Source: Molanna angustata | Lineage: Eukaryota; Arthropoda; Insecta; Trichoptera; Molannidae | Length of the DNA stretch: 64,000 bases | Assembly (NCBI GenBank): GCA_963576475.1 | Contig: OY754972.1 | Location: forward strand, 10,499,062-10,563,061 | Direction: 5' to 3' | In this document: positions 10,892 through 21,971 of the stretch, piece after piece | Layout of the letters: every line of letters begins with the position of its first letter | Numbering within the stretch: position 1 is the stretch's first letter | Program-made: the position numbers and the translations under genes | Notes under the pieces: generated by a model | Databases searched by the model: none | What the model was told of the DNA's origin: nothing | Seen by the model: the letters and a program-made list of their open reading frames with translations, nothing else

Positions 10892-11748
10892 TAGAGCTCG
10901 ACAATTAAAATAATACGGGTGAGAGTTTTATACAGCACGGTTGCAAAGGTCAGGGCAAAAGTGACCCGCAATTCGCTACACAACGTCGAACATCAATGGC
11001 TAATTTAAATCGGGGGCTACTCATGACACGTTCTTATCTTGCCTTAATCTTAAAAATTTATTAATCAGTACTCAATCATCTTCTCTTCGTCAGTCTGTTT
11101 GCATCCAGAGATGAACATAGGCCTCCACCGTCTTCTTCCAATCCTCCCTTTCTTGGGTACACCGCTTCCAATAGCTCCCTGCCATTGCATTGATTCAGTC
11201 CGACCACCGTGTCTGATGACGTCCCACGCTTCTTTTCCCTGTATCCGACACCACTCCAAGACTCTGGGTCCACCTATCATCTGTATATCTGGCAATGTGT
11301 CCTGCCCAGTTCCATTTCAGAGTTGCGACATCGGTTATTTTAGTCTGCTGTCTTATCCACTAATTGTTTTTTTCTCTCTCTTAAAGAGATGTACAACATC
11401 CTTCTCTCCGTAGCCCTCTGTGTCACTATGAGCTTGTACATAATATGTTAATTCAATACTGATATTTCTAGCTCATGTGAAAGCACTCAATCATAATCTA
11501 ATCTGAATCTTTCTCTACTTTGGATTAAAAAAAATTGCCAAGATCAACGTTTATGAAATTGTCATTAATTGTTGTAACAATTAATATTATTATTCAATTA
11601 ATTTAACCTCAATGATTTCTCAAGTGTGAAGCTGATCCTAATCCTATTTTAATCAACTCCATGAGTAGACCTGCTGAGTATATCCCTGTACCAAAATTGA
11701 ATTGTGCACAAGCGACGTCACCCGCATACTTTCGCTTGGCGAACTCTA
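10892..11748. mobile_element. TIR element R3 copy 1, split by a LINE
   Basis: Left end TAGAGCTCGACAATTAAA and right end CGCTTGGCGAACTCTA match the ends of the intact copy at 31268-31477. The internal blocks GTTGCAAAGGTCAGGG, CGCAATTCGCTACACAACGTCGAAC and GTGCACAAGCGACGTCACCCGCAT also match. About 600 bp in the middle is foreign and includes the LINE fragment 11070-11445. Non-coding MITE. Confidence 0.7.
11070..11445 (-). pseudogene. RTE-like LINE fragment nested in R3
   Basis: Minus-strand translation in broken frames gives H-I-A-R-Y-T-D-D-R-W, then R-W-S-D-D-I-N-A-M-A-G-S-Y-W and A-Y-V-H-L-W. It is the same C-terminal RT block as at 6425 and 34030. No intact frame. Confidence 0.65.
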
Positions 11749-11749
11749 C

Positions 11750-12495
11750 ATACGCCAGGGTTGCCATAACTCGTAGGAACCAATTCGGTACCGTGGCGTT
11801 CAAAAACGTTCGATGCTCAAGACAACGCCGAAACGCATCGTTTCAACTGCAACACCAAAGGGTGCGTGTAAACATAGTAAAGAACAAATCACGCATTTCA
11901 TTTTTCATCCTCACGGTGTAAATGTACTTGTATACGTAAACCACTATAGATTCAGCGTCGACAGTAAAAACATTAGCGAATGCTGACAGAGTGCTGCTGC
12001 GAAGAACATGTGCATGAATGGAATTTTGCAGACTCCATACTCCACCCCATTCGGAAGGTCCGATGTTATTGATGTAGGTACTAGGTACCTGCCGTGCGAG
12101 CGTGATCGGCACTTGATTCCAGCAATTTATATGCAAAACAATTGAAGCAACCCAATTTAATCGAACGTGTGCAGGACATCCTATGTCTTCAATTTACATA
12201 TTATTTTCCCATTTTTTTCCGTATTTTATCGAAAAACGGGACAAATTTAATTGGAGACATACGGGACAGGATTCTGTGACATTCCGATGTATTTATAGTT
12301 TAATAAATCATTTGCCATATGGCAAACTTTCCACTTGTGCAAGGAGTAAGGAAGTGTTTATTTTTATTATAAGTCAACCAGTGTATAAAACCAGGTGTTT
12401 AAATTTTAATTATCTATAATTGACTTGAAATTAAAATGTATTTTTTTTAAATCTGTAGGCATAGTATTATAGCTGTTGACAATTTTTTTTTTTTT
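11750..12495. other. Intergenic stretch, mixed composition
   Basis: Part of it (about 11760-12130) is less AT-rich than its surroundings, but I find neither a conserved reading frame nor a repeat match. Confidence 0.35.
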
Positions 12496-12499
12496 AAAT

Positions 12500-12663
12500 A
12501 AAAATGTCCTTGTTAAACAAGTACATATACATCTTCCTACGTTCCCTAAAATAAGCAAATAAATGCTTGTGCTTAAGTGAACGAAATCGGTCGAGGCAGG
12601 ATTCGAACTTGCGACCACTGGATTACTAGCCCTGCGCGCTAACCGCTCTGCCACTGACCCATC
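12500..12663 (-). mobile_element. SINE-A copy 2
   Basis: On the minus strand: a tRNA-like head with GCAGAGCGGTTAGCGCGC (A box), anticodon-arm CTAGTAATCCAG, B box AGTTCGAATCCTGCC, then CGACCGATTTCGTTCAC, AAGCATTTATTTGCTTATTT and a tail A-ACAAGGACATTTT. It matches copies 3 and 4 closely. Confidence 0.85.
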
Positions 12664-12664
12664 T

Positions 12665-14100
12665 GCAATAAAATAAATTAGTAAAATGCATACGGGACGT
12701 CTCGCAACCCTGCGTTCATACCTCAAGCCGGCTGTATGTACTAACTTAGTTAGCTAGCCATCAACATTAATGGTTGGTGACAACACTTCATGTCGAGTTT
12801 CTCAAAGCTGGAAACCCCTTAGAGCATGCTGGATAATAATAATTGTCGTGCAGCTTTTATAGAAATACCACCTCCATGCGTCGTAGACTGTTCTGTTTTC
12901 TTGCCCTCACTTCGTGCCGTGCGTTGGCGATCGCCGTGGTGAAGAATTATTCCGTCCAGTGCTGCTCGGTACCTGTCCTGTTACCGGTCCATTCTGTAAT
13001 GTTGTGTAGCCTGGACGTCTTCTATATATAGGCCAACGCTTATTCGTCTCTCTACCATTCCTTTGAATAATCGGAAGGAAGAAAACAGATAAAGAGTGCA
13101 AGAATAATTCGAAGAACTCTCAAACCTTGTAGAGAGAGCAACTTGGATGATTGAAATCAAGCTTATACTGAGTCGGTTAGCAACGTGCTTCTTATCAAGA
13201 TGGGAACAACTGTTAAATACACCAAACACACAGAGATTTTACTCATCGACAGCCAGGTACTACAAGATAGTTCATATCAAAATAACTTTGATAAACCGAT
13301 ATACCCGTCAGTGTCATCCATTACAGTTGATGTTTATTGTGACTTTTAATCTAAGTAAGCATGGTGTTTTTACATTATAATATAACTTATAAATAAGTCA
13401 AAATAATATTGAGACGATACGTGGTCGTAATAAATTTATTTGGAATCTGGCGTATGGTTCTCTCTGTCTATCCAGAAAAGGGAAACGGGATGATAGTATG
13501 TATGTGGGTTTTGTATCGTTTCTGCTTTAAAAAATAATATTATATCGCGGTACCCAGTATGTTCACATCATAATAATTCCTGCTTCGTTCTTTGTATTTG
13601 TTTTGGTTAACGACTAAACATCTTGGCCAAGGACATGTGCCGTTATATCTCGTGCCTACTCTTCTTAATGTTTTTTATTCACCCGATGTGTTTAATATCT
13701 CAAAAGACCGGAAGTTGGTCCAAATAACGAACGACTGAGTCAATAAAAAGAACGCCGCGAAGCGTTTAACCCTTTGATACTTTGCCATTTATATTTCAAT
13801 TCTGTCATATATTTTACATTTAGTTGAAATCGCTTTTTCTATGTGTTGCGAGTGTCAAAGTATGTTTTTGTATATTTTTAGCCTGACTATTATTTTTATT
13901 GCTTACTCGTACAAACGTTTCAACATGAAATATTCGTCCACTAAGTAAATTTAAATCAAATCAATTAAAGTTTTCATTACTTGTAAAAAAAATTAAGACA
14001 AAAAGTTCAAATCGCTCGGCTGTAGACTGCATTGCTTCTAGTTTTTACCAACACAAAAATCTTACACCAACATAATATAACATAAATAATTGATCTACAT
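12665..14100. other. Stretch with weak LINE relics
   Basis: 12840-13050 has a GC-richer patch whose minus strand resembles a decayed RT tail (weak). 13445-13510 is a plus-strand tip of the YPVRDMA LINE family (GTTCTCTCTGTCTATCC ... GGGATGATAGTATGTATG). The rest shows nothing. Confidence 0.4.
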
Positions 14101-14102
14101 AC

Positions 14103-14280
14103 ATACATCCCATCACGCCATTTCTCTCACGGGGTAGGTAGAGAGAACCGAACGCCACATTTTTCTATCCTGACACGCGTTCATCGGCTCGTTAACATTC
14201 ATGAAACGTCTCATCTTTGTTCGTCTCCTGTTCACATGATCGTGCCATCGTTTTCTTGGGTGACCCGTACCTCTTTTTGA
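14103..14280 (-). pseudogene. YPVRDMA-type LINE tail
   Basis: The minus strand reads G-T-G-H-P-R-K-R-W-H-D-H-V-N-R, RRFMNVNEPMNACQDRKMW and VLSTYPVREMA, with an internal deletion between HDHV-N and R-R-T. The 3' tip CATCACGCCATTTCTCTCACGGGGTAGG is typical of the family. Confidence 0.8.
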
Positions 14281-14516
14281 ACGATAAACTAACAAAAATA
14301 ATACCATGGTTTATTTACATTTTTTCATAGACAATTTATAACCCGTCAAAAAGGACGTAATTTAGAATTATCTATGACCTTTTGCACGTTATGTTAACCT
14401 GGTAGATGGAACTTAATTCTTACACGTTGTTCTGTTATTTCCTGCCTTATTCTATGCGCTCTTGATATTTGGGCCGTGTTTATTAGACCGCGTATTCGAT
14501 TCAAAGAAATACATGT

Positions 14517-14713
14517 CTTAGGCTGGGTTGTTTCAACAAAAGTATCTGTAATAGTATAGTTAAAATAGTTTGATTTCATAAAATTGTTCAAAATTGTGTC
14601 GTTTGACGGCATTAGATTTCAATGAAATAACCAAGTATTGCACAATTTTATGAAATCAAAGTATTTTAACTATACTATTACTGATACTTTTGTTCGAGAA
14701 ACACAACCTAAGT
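14517..14713. mobile_element. Fold-back (hairpin) element
   Basis: Arms of about 70 bp at 14517-14587 and 14642-14713 are inverted copies: CAACAAAAGTATC, TGTAATAGTATAGTTAAAATA and TTTGATTTCATAAAATTG on the left; the same blocks inverted on the right with few differences. The loop is about 55 bp. No coding capacity. MITE class unassigned. Confidence 0.85.
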
Positions 14714-14794
14714 CTATGCTCTTCTAATTTAATTTTGCGATCGATGCGATACCTCTTGTTCTTCTATATTTTACTTGTCTGGGGGCCTACTCAT

Positions 14795-15000
14795 CGTGTC
14801 AATTTAGCGATGGAAAAGAAAAGAAAGTCAACGTTTGGAAGTGACATTTGTCACGTGACTAATTGTAAAAATATGCGTATATGCGGCTATTAATATATTC
14901 GATTGATAATTAATTTTGAAATTAAGAAAATGGTTTCTATATACGTCACTGAATGACAAATGCCACTTGAATTTTCTTTTCCATCGCTAAATTGGCACGT
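14795..15000. mobile_element. Second fold-back element
   Basis: Arms: CGTGTCAATTTAGCGATGGAAAAGAAAA at the left and its inverted copy (TTTTCTTTTCCATCGCTAAATTGGCACG) at 14970-15000. The similarity runs on inside through GTGACATTTGTCACGTGAC and GTCACTGAATGACAAATGCC. It lies only about 80 bp from the previous fold-back. Confidence 0.85.
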
Positions 15001-15582
15001 TAACTAGGTCCAGATACGTTGATTGTTGATTTTAGCAGCGTCACGCGGACAAAAAACATACAATCAGACATAGCAAATTATGTTATTGAATAGAATACAC
15101 CAAATACATACTCGTAAAAGATATATTTGGGTTTTCCTGTCTATGTAGTTGTGTAGTTTCACCCAAAATGGTCCATCGTAAACTATCAAAAATAATACCA
15201 TGGTTTATTGACATGATTATATTATAGATAAAATATGTCTACAGAAGGATATAAAAAAATGTGTATCGTTGGCGTTGGATCTGTGACGGAAGAAAAGGAA
15301 CTCCGCGTTACAACGACTGTCACACGACAATAGGCACACGACGACGAAATCGTTTGCCTCTTGCCAAGTAATATATTAAAAAAAAATATGCGAGTGTGTG
15401 CCGTGTTCCCCCCTTATCCCCTTCCCGCTCTATATAAAACAGAACCATAATATTATATAATATTATATTCGTCATTTCATTCATGCGAATTTGATTACTC
15501 GAAGCAAACATTTCGCGTAGATCTCTTTGTATAGGGACCTTGAAACTTTTTCTAGCATTCCAATTTGCCCGTCAGTTGCTCA

Positions 15583-16364
15583 TATTTATTATTATTATTT
15601 ATTATTATTATTATTATTATTTTCATCAACGGCTAAATAGCCTTTTACAAGTACATACAAAATAAAATAGTATAAACACGTTTAATACATACATACAATA
15701 ATATTATAAAATAAAACAAAAAGAGATGTATAAATGTACGAAATATCTACCAGAACATTTTTTGCATATTATATCTAAACATTTTTTAAAGAAACAAATA
15801 TCAAAAACAAAAAGAAACAAAAATAGCATATATAAATTATATACCTAGGTATAAAGTAAATTCAAAAGTGTCATTAAAAAAGAATGAAACATAAAAACAG
15901 TTGAAAAATAAGCCATGAAACTAAATATAAATTCAAAATAAAAGAGTAATTGATAAAATAATAATAACATCTTATAGGGAAATAAAATTGACATTTTGCA
16001 TCAAGAAATATTGATGCAATAAGTTTCTATATTTTGTCAATAACAAGTAATAAATATCGCCTAGACCAGAGTATGCATTACCCAAATAATGAAGCCGTCC
16101 TATTGGCGAGTAATATTGTTGCAGTGTACGTGTGTTAGAATAGTAAAAAGGTACCGTTTGCCTGTTAGAACGATTTGGCGCATGGTATGTAATTTGTTCA
16201 ATAAGAGCAGGGCTGTCAAAACTCGAATGTACCATTTTGTGTAATGTAATTAAATCAAAAATTATTCTACGGTCAGATAACTTTGTTAAATTAGTCCAAT
16301 GCATAGTGAGATTATAATCCATTAGTTCTCTGGGTATGTTCATTTTAAAATTTATATATAACAC
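15583..16364 (-). pseudogene. LINE C-terminal relic with (AAT)n tail
   Basis: The minus strand has a 130-codon open frame (15972-16364) reading TNLTKLSDRRIIFDLITLHK, then FDSPALIEQITYHAP and a Y-Y-S-P-I-G-R-L stretch, as in C-terminal regions of CR1/R1-like reverse transcriptases. Its downstream UTR ends at a short hairpin (GGCTAAATAGCC at 15630) and an (ATT)n array (15583-15622 on the plus strand). Frame open but without the RT core. Confidence 0.55.
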
Positions 16365-16796
16365 GTATGAGCAAAAAACGAGAATTTTTTGTAGGTACGT
16401 TCAGAGTGCCTATCACAAAAACAATCCTACTTGTTATGTAGAGAAATTAAAATATGCTATTTTCAATCCATTAAATGTTGACGAAGATACTAAAAAATTT
16501 GAAACTCTGCAGTTAAACACATAAATTTATCATAAAAAAATGTGTGAAATTTTGAGCTCTGTAAATTGAGCGGATCAAAAGTTATAAGGAGGGGGGGACA
16601 CAGACACACTAAATGGTCTACTCCGAATTCTGAGTAAATCCGTATATAGAACATATATTCTGCGAAGCCACTAAGTTGGTGTTTTTTACTTTAATGTTGG
16701 AAAAAACGTGAAAATATAGACCCTGCATACAAATCTCGCGTATCCTGGCTTGGAACAAATCGACAGTAAGATTATGATTTGGGATATAAAAATAGT

Positions 16797-16875
16797 AACA
16801 AGGTCCGCCGTGGCGCAGTGCAATTTTTTTTTTTATTTATGTGCAGGCATCCTCGGTGGTTCGATTCCCAGCGTA
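16797..16875 (+). repeat. SINE-D head with A-box/B-box remains
   Basis: GTCCGCCGTGGCGCAGTG is an A-box-bearing tRNA-like start, and CATCCTCGGTGGTTCGATTCCCAGC carries the B box. A T-rich insertion separates them. It runs straight into a LINE fragment. Confidence 0.5.
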
Positions 16876-16884
16876 TTGTAAGTG

Positions 16885-17175
16885 ATTTCTTCTAATCCCG
16901 TGCACTCCTGGAAGAAGGCCTTCTCCATCCCCTTCCATACCCCTCTACCTTGTGCTCTAAGCATCCAATTGACACCAGCATGGCGGCTGATGTCGTCCCT
17001 CCATCTCATTGGCGTCCTCCCAACACCTCTGGTTGTCATTCGCGGTCTCCAAGATAGCATTATCCTTGGCCATCTGTGGCCTGCCCATATCCATTTGAGT
17101 GTAAGAATGAGGTGAGCGACATCAACTATTTTTGTTCGTTGCCTGATGGTTTCAATTCGCTCCCTCCTGAGAAGT
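16885..17175 (-). pseudogene. RTE-like LINE C-terminal fragment
   Basis: The minus strand (16833-17060) reads MLSWRPRMTTRGVGRTPMRW, R-D-D-I-S-R-H-A-G-V-N-W-M, and R-G-V-W-K-G-M-E-K-A-F. This is the G-R-x-P-x-R-W-x-D-D signature of the RTE-like C-terminal tail. It differs from the copies at 6425 and 34030. Confidence 0.75.
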
Positions 17176-17189
17176 GATTCGTTGAAACT

Positions 17190-17478
17190 TATTTCTAATG
17201 ACGATGAATGACAGCAACGAGGACATTAGGAAATGAAATATGTCATGGATAGAATGAAATTGAAGGAAATATAAAAAGAGGACATAAATAGAATGGTCCT
17301 GCAAGAAAAGTATAAATCGATCATGAACAACATCCCGAAAAATGGAAACAAGAAGCTTGAACGACACACGATCACATATGAGACGAATAAGGCGATGGAT
17401 ACTTGCCAAGATAAAAATGTGGCGTTCGGTTCTCTGTCTGTCTACCCCGTAAGGGGCATGGCGTTATTGTATGTGTAG
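17190..17478 (+). pseudogene. Decayed YPVRDMA-type LINE tail
   Basis: The plus strand contains AACGAGGACATTAGG (N-E-D-I-R), then C-Q-D-K-N-V-A-F-G-S-L-S-V-Y-P-V-R-G-M-A in one frame, with many losses in between. The family tip GTAAGGGGCATGGCGTTATTGTATGT closes it. Confidence 0.75.
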
Positions 17479-17694
17479 TATGCATTGAAATCTTTATAGA
17501 AATGCATTAAATAATATCCGATTTGTCTATACATTGATTGGTGATGTAATTTTCACAGTATAAAAATTGTGGTACCCAATTGTCGAAAAAAATCGGTAAC
17601 GTATTGACAAGCGTAGGTTTCTGCCTTCGTCATGTAACAAATCCTTGACATTCGAAGACGGATTAAATGTCCTTTTAGCTGGTCGTTAATACAA

Positions 17695-18190
17695 TCGAGT
17701 GGGTTGTGGCCAACGCTATACACCTCACTACCAAGTCATTCCACAAAGTAGGAGTATTCAAATTTTTTATGAAAACTTAATTATTCTTCAACCCCATTTT
17801 ATGAAAATGATGTGCATTTTTAGCAATTTGAAAATAAAAAATATCAAATTTTATGTTTCCTGAGCTTGGAGTCACTTTGAAATATTTGACAGTTAAAAAA
17901 ATTGAGAAGTACTGATTAGATATCCTTCAAAATCTGATGGGGTCTAAGTGAGTATTAGATATACAAATTTGCAAAATTTTCAAAGAATCTAATAACGACT
18001 TTTATCCTATAATCGATAAATTAGAATTAACACGCGTTATGCACACATACACACAGATACATTGTGATGGAACTTTCAGAATACAATCTCAGCATAATAG
18101 TTGATAATCTGCAATAAAAAAATAAGTTAAAAACTGCGAATTCATATCTCCCCACAATATATGTACCCTTGGGTTAGTGAGGAGTAAAAA
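17695..18190 (+). mobile_element. Repeat M, copy 1 (sub-terminal inverted repeats)
   Basis: Begins GGGTTGTGGCCAACGCTATA and ends GGGTTAGTGAGGAGTAAAAA. Copies 2 (about 30015-30570) and 3 (about 38741-39255) share the whole layout, including TTCAAATTTTTTATGAAAAC, TTTGACAGTTAAAAAAATTG and the TACATTGTGATG block. CACCTCACTA/ACTCCTCACTAAC near the left end is the inverse of GTTAGTGAGGAGT at the right end. Non-coding. Confidence 0.8.
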
Positions 18191-18391
18191 AACAAGTGTT
18201 TGTTGTAAGAAAATGACAAGAAAATATGTCTTGTCATCTTCCCAAAGAGTCCGAGGCAGAAGTGATTTTCTTTTACTGACATTTCTATTGTGTCATTTTT
18301 CCGTTGAGACAAAGAATGTACATGTTATTTTAGTGGAGGAATATTAAATTGCCTCGCAATTACTTCGGATATTACGATGATGTTACGATGT

Positions 18392-18629
18392 TAGATATAA
18401 ATGAACATCATCGTTTTAATTATTTCTAATTTTTTGACTGGTAATTTTTGATGGAATTCCATTATCAATTGTATAAAATTACTTAAAAATAAGTAAAAAC
18501 ACAATTTTTTAACTTTTTTCCATTAATTTAAAAATATTCACCACTGATGCGTTAATATTTTTATCTCCATTTAGTAGATGCAGTCAAAAAATTAGAAATA
18601 ATTAAAACGATGATGTTCATTTATATCTA
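18392..18629. mobile_element. MITE with perfect 49-bp inverted repeats
   Basis: 18392-18440 and 18581-18629 are exact inverted copies over 49 bases (TAGATATAAATGAACATCAT ... ATTTTTTGACTG). The spacer is 140 bp and non-coding. The perfect arms imply recent origin or conversion. Confidence 0.9.
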
Positions 18630-18639
18630 CCATACTTTT

Positions 18640-19815
18640 TTCTTCTTCTTCAGTTGGAATCAACGACATTATCGTACCATATACATTTAAATAAAAAATA
18701 GCATATACCTACAATAATAATTTAATAAATATCCTTTTTCTTCCTTCCAGTTTATTTCCCCAATTCCCAGTTTCATAAACATATCCATAATCTTATTCCC
18801 TGAACCCGTTCATCTGGTCGATGTTCTCTCCTTGAGTAAAATAATCTCTTAATATACTCTTAGTAAAGCATTAAAATGTACCTACTTATTTTGTAATTAT
18901 AACATACTTATGTGAGTATTTTATTATTACTAAGTTTTACTCGGGTTTTGAATCCCGTATATGCAGATTCAATTAAGTCGGAACATAATTGAATCTTCAT
19001 ATATTGACACTCAAACATGTTAAATTATTTAAAAATACATTAATTAAATTTATTTAATTATTGACTTTATCAAACTACTTTCAATTAACTTATATGAACG
19101 GTACAAGGTTCGTAAAATAATTGAGTATATTATAGAGAAATAAAAGATTTCTGACGATATTAATTACTATAGCTTTGTTCATATATATCAATATAAATTC
19201 AATAAATATTAAACATACGAAATTAACACGAAAGATGAGAGATTGGCACGAAAGCGCGTCCGCTGCGCGTTCACTTTTATACCCCCCCCCCCTAGCGCCA
19301 TATTCCAGAAAGATCGATGATCGCTGATTGGACGCTAGGAGGCGTATGCATCCATTTGACAGGGCGGTCGCTAGGCGCTGTGCCGCCACATATTCAATTG
19401 TATAACTACCTATATTATGTATTTTGTTAAAAAAATGTTATTTCCCTAAATAAAATATAATAAAAATAAATTAACAATAATATGGTCGTGTACTGAAGAA
19501 ATGCAACAATCGCATGCAACGAACGCATAAAATAAGTTCTACCTTTACAGGCTCTCTAGTATAAAAGTTGATAACTTACTTGATCTTTCATTTTATTGTG
19601 AATTTAAAAAATCGTTTACCTACTGTTACAGCAATTGGTATACTTACTTCCTCTTTAAATATAACGATATTGCACGTATACGGCTGTGTTTTATAATATT
19701 ATGGTTATTCTTTATTTGCCACAATAATTTAAAACGGAAATACGTGACCGTTCGGATGTAACTTTTTTTTCGCCACACGTATCGGATTCGAAAATTGAAA
19801 TAATCATCCGTAACA
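18640..19815. other. AT-rich stretch with one GC patch
   Basis: 19230-19395 is GC-rich (AAAGCGCGTCCGCTGCGCG, a C10 run, GGCGGTCGCTAGGCGC) in AT-rich surroundings. No open frame or RNA fold stands out. Nothing else is recognised. Confidence 0.35.
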
Positions 19816-19818
19816 GCG

Positions 19819-19926
19819 CAAAAATAAAAACGTATTTTCTACAAGATATTTTCAGCATGTCGGCCTTAGTGGCTCAGTTAAGTCAGTGCTGAAAATAGCT
19901 TGTAATAAAAAACTTTTATTTTTACG
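19819..19926. repeat. Fold-back whose loop holds a SINE head
   Basis: Arms 19819-19857 (CAAAAATAAAAAC ... ATATTTTCAGCA) and 19887-19926 (TGCTGAAAATAGCTTG ... TTTTTACG) are inverted and about 80% identical. The 29-bp spacer starts with the head of a SINE-B copy (CGGCCTTAGTGGCTCAGTTA). Confidence 0.75.
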
Positions 19927-20095
19927 GTTAAGTATCTGACTGCTGATCCAAAGGTCCCGGGTTCGATTCCCGTTTGAGACACAGTTTTTATTTGTATATT
20001 CAGTCTGGACCTGTGGGACGATTAATATCGTGAGTCTCCAGAATGTGACAAATTCTTATTGGGTGCGTGTTGAAATTAATATTTGACATAGTACC
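19858..20095 (+). mobile_element. SINE-B copy interrupted by a hairpin arm
   Basis: The head (CGGCCTTAGTGGCTCAGTTAAGT) is cut at 19884 and resumes at about 19927 with GTTAAGTATCTGACTGCTGATCC, the B-box GGGTTCGATTCCCG and the body CAGTCTGGACC ... GATTAATATCGTGAGTCTCC. GTTAAGT occurs on both sides of the 43-bp insert, like a short target duplication. Confidence 0.75.
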
Positions 20096-20574
20096 TTTAT
20101 TTGCCTAAAATAAAAAAAATGTCTTTAGGTAACAAGTATGGCTATTTTACCTTAATAAAAAAATGAATGTTATCAAAAAAGAGTAGTTATTACTTGCAAC
20201 AACATCTTCCTTAGTGTTTTCTTATTCAAGGTTTTTTATTAATTATTACCCTATTTATATACTCCTTTCCGTGGACCTTTTCTAATGTCCCATTTGTTAT
20301 GTAAGCGGATCTTGTTGACCAGAATATTATAAAGACCTGAATTCTTCCATCTTCTCTTCACACTCGTTGATTGTTCTACAATCACCATAATGCGTAGGTT
20401 GATAAATTAGATGGCGACATAAGCTACCCCTCATAATTTGATAAATACGAACATTGATTTTAGCGATTCAGACAGAGCGTTTTGATTGTAGATCTCCATA
20501 ATAGACAGCGGCTAGTTTGTAGAACTCCATAACAGACAGCCTTTAGATTGCAGAACTCAATTATTTGGTAGAAA

Positions 20575-20765
20575 TATTTGAGTTCTTGTCATTCAGTGTA
20601 TTTTCTCGACATTTTTGGGTTGCTAAGTGGAATGTAGCGTTATCGTAAAACAATTTGAACCCGTCACGTGGGTGCGCAGATGTGAAATGTCTTTTTGCTT
20701 GGTTGGTGTATGTGCTTTCCGCCCCCGCTCCGCGGCAAAAAGGCACAAGAAGTTTGGTGGAAGCG
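20575..20765 (-). repeat. C-T-Y-T-N-Q family repeat, copy 2
   Basis: On the minus strand it reads GCGGAGCGGGGGCGGAAAGC, CATACACCAACCAAGC, CATCTGCGCACCCACGTGAC, GGGTTCAAATTGTTTT, aligning with 4140-4290. One frame gives S-T-Y-T-N-Q-A-K-R and later P-R-D-G-F-K-L-F. Confidence 0.6.
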
Positions 20766-21790
20766 ATATTAAGTAATAATAGGTACCTACTAGAGTAGGA
20801 ATCCTTCTTCCTTTTCAATAGGAATATACCAGGTATATTTACTTATATTATTTGATTCCTGCCCGCCACGATAAATTCTATAAATACATAAAGCTATTGA
20901 AACTATTGAATGTTGCAATTTTCCCTATCGAATTCACATTATAGTATTGATTGTCCATCTAATGGCAACTTTACCTCGAGCGAAATTCTCCGTCTAGAAA
21001 TTCGCCCGAGTAATGTTTACATGACACGGCGACTATATTTCATAGAAAATGACGTGAATAGGGAGAAGGATGATGGCAAGAGAAGATTATATTATAGGAA
21101 TCTCATTCATCCGTGTGGATTCTATGGCTTCTTATGTTTACACTTTCGTCATTCAGTTACGTAATATTTCATTCACTTCTCTACCATCAACTTTATCTGT
21201 GTAAGGCGATGGCCCAACGATAAAATAAAGGGGACGGCTTTAGTCCAAAACAGCCCCTGTACTGACAATTTCTTTTTGTACGACTATAAATAAAATTCAT
21301 ATCTGTCGTATAGTTTCGACTTTCATTTAGGTGTATGCAAATCAAAATAATTATATATCCTGAAATTTTATTTATTATTTATTAGGAGTGGGTCCAACAC
21401 GCCCCTGCACCGCGACCATAGTTTGATATATTGTGCCTTGTGAAATTTTATTTAAATAACTCATTTGTATTGATTTTTTTGCGTTTCTAAGTAGGGGTAT
21501 TTTTTATTTTATTCTGCAGTATTTTAATCTATCAATTTAAAGATTTTTTTATTCATAATAATTATTAAAAATTATCCTTTCCTTTGCACAGAAATTTGAA
21601 ATTGTGATCGGATTCGCAGTAGAGAGTAAGGCTGCTTCAAAATGTGGGTAGGTAGGTGATATAGGTGATACAGGTACCTATATTCATTTTGTATAGGTAC
21701 ATAATATTTGAAACAAAATGGTATTCGGTGGATGGTGGACTGAGAATGAATGCAGCTAAATCTTTATTTATTTTATTTATTTTTTTTTTT
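20766..21790. other. Unassigned AT-rich stretch
   Basis: No gene found. 20910-21164 is open on the plus strand for 84 codons without resemblance to a known family. Confidence 0.35.
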
Positions 21791-21795
21791 TTTAA

Positions 21796-21967
21796 TAAAA
21801 ATGAATATGTCCTTCTTAAAGAAATACATATACATCTTCCTACGTTCCCTAAAATAAGCTAATAAATGCTTGTGCTATAGGTGAACGAAATCGGTCGAGG
21901 CAGGATTCGAACTCGCGACCACTGGATTACTATCCCAGCGCGCAAACCGCTCTGCCACCGACCCATC
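21796..21967 (-). mobile_element. SINE-A copy 3
   Basis: Well preserved: minus-strand GCAGAGCGGTTTGCGCGC, anticodon arm with AGTAATCCAG, B box GAGTTCGAATCCTGCC, body CGACCGATTTCGTTCACC and tail GGGAACGTAGGAAGATG, next to a poly-T (poly-A on its strand) at 21780-21793. The LINE that follows starts within a few bases. Confidence 0.88.
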
Positions 21968-21971
21968 TAAA

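Noticed and set aside
12840..13050. Another RTE-like LINE tail
   Set aside because: Only a faint resemblance in a broken frame; not enough for a call.
15583..15622. An independent microsatellite
   Set aside because: It is more simply explained as the (AAT)n tail of the minus-strand LINE relic to its right.
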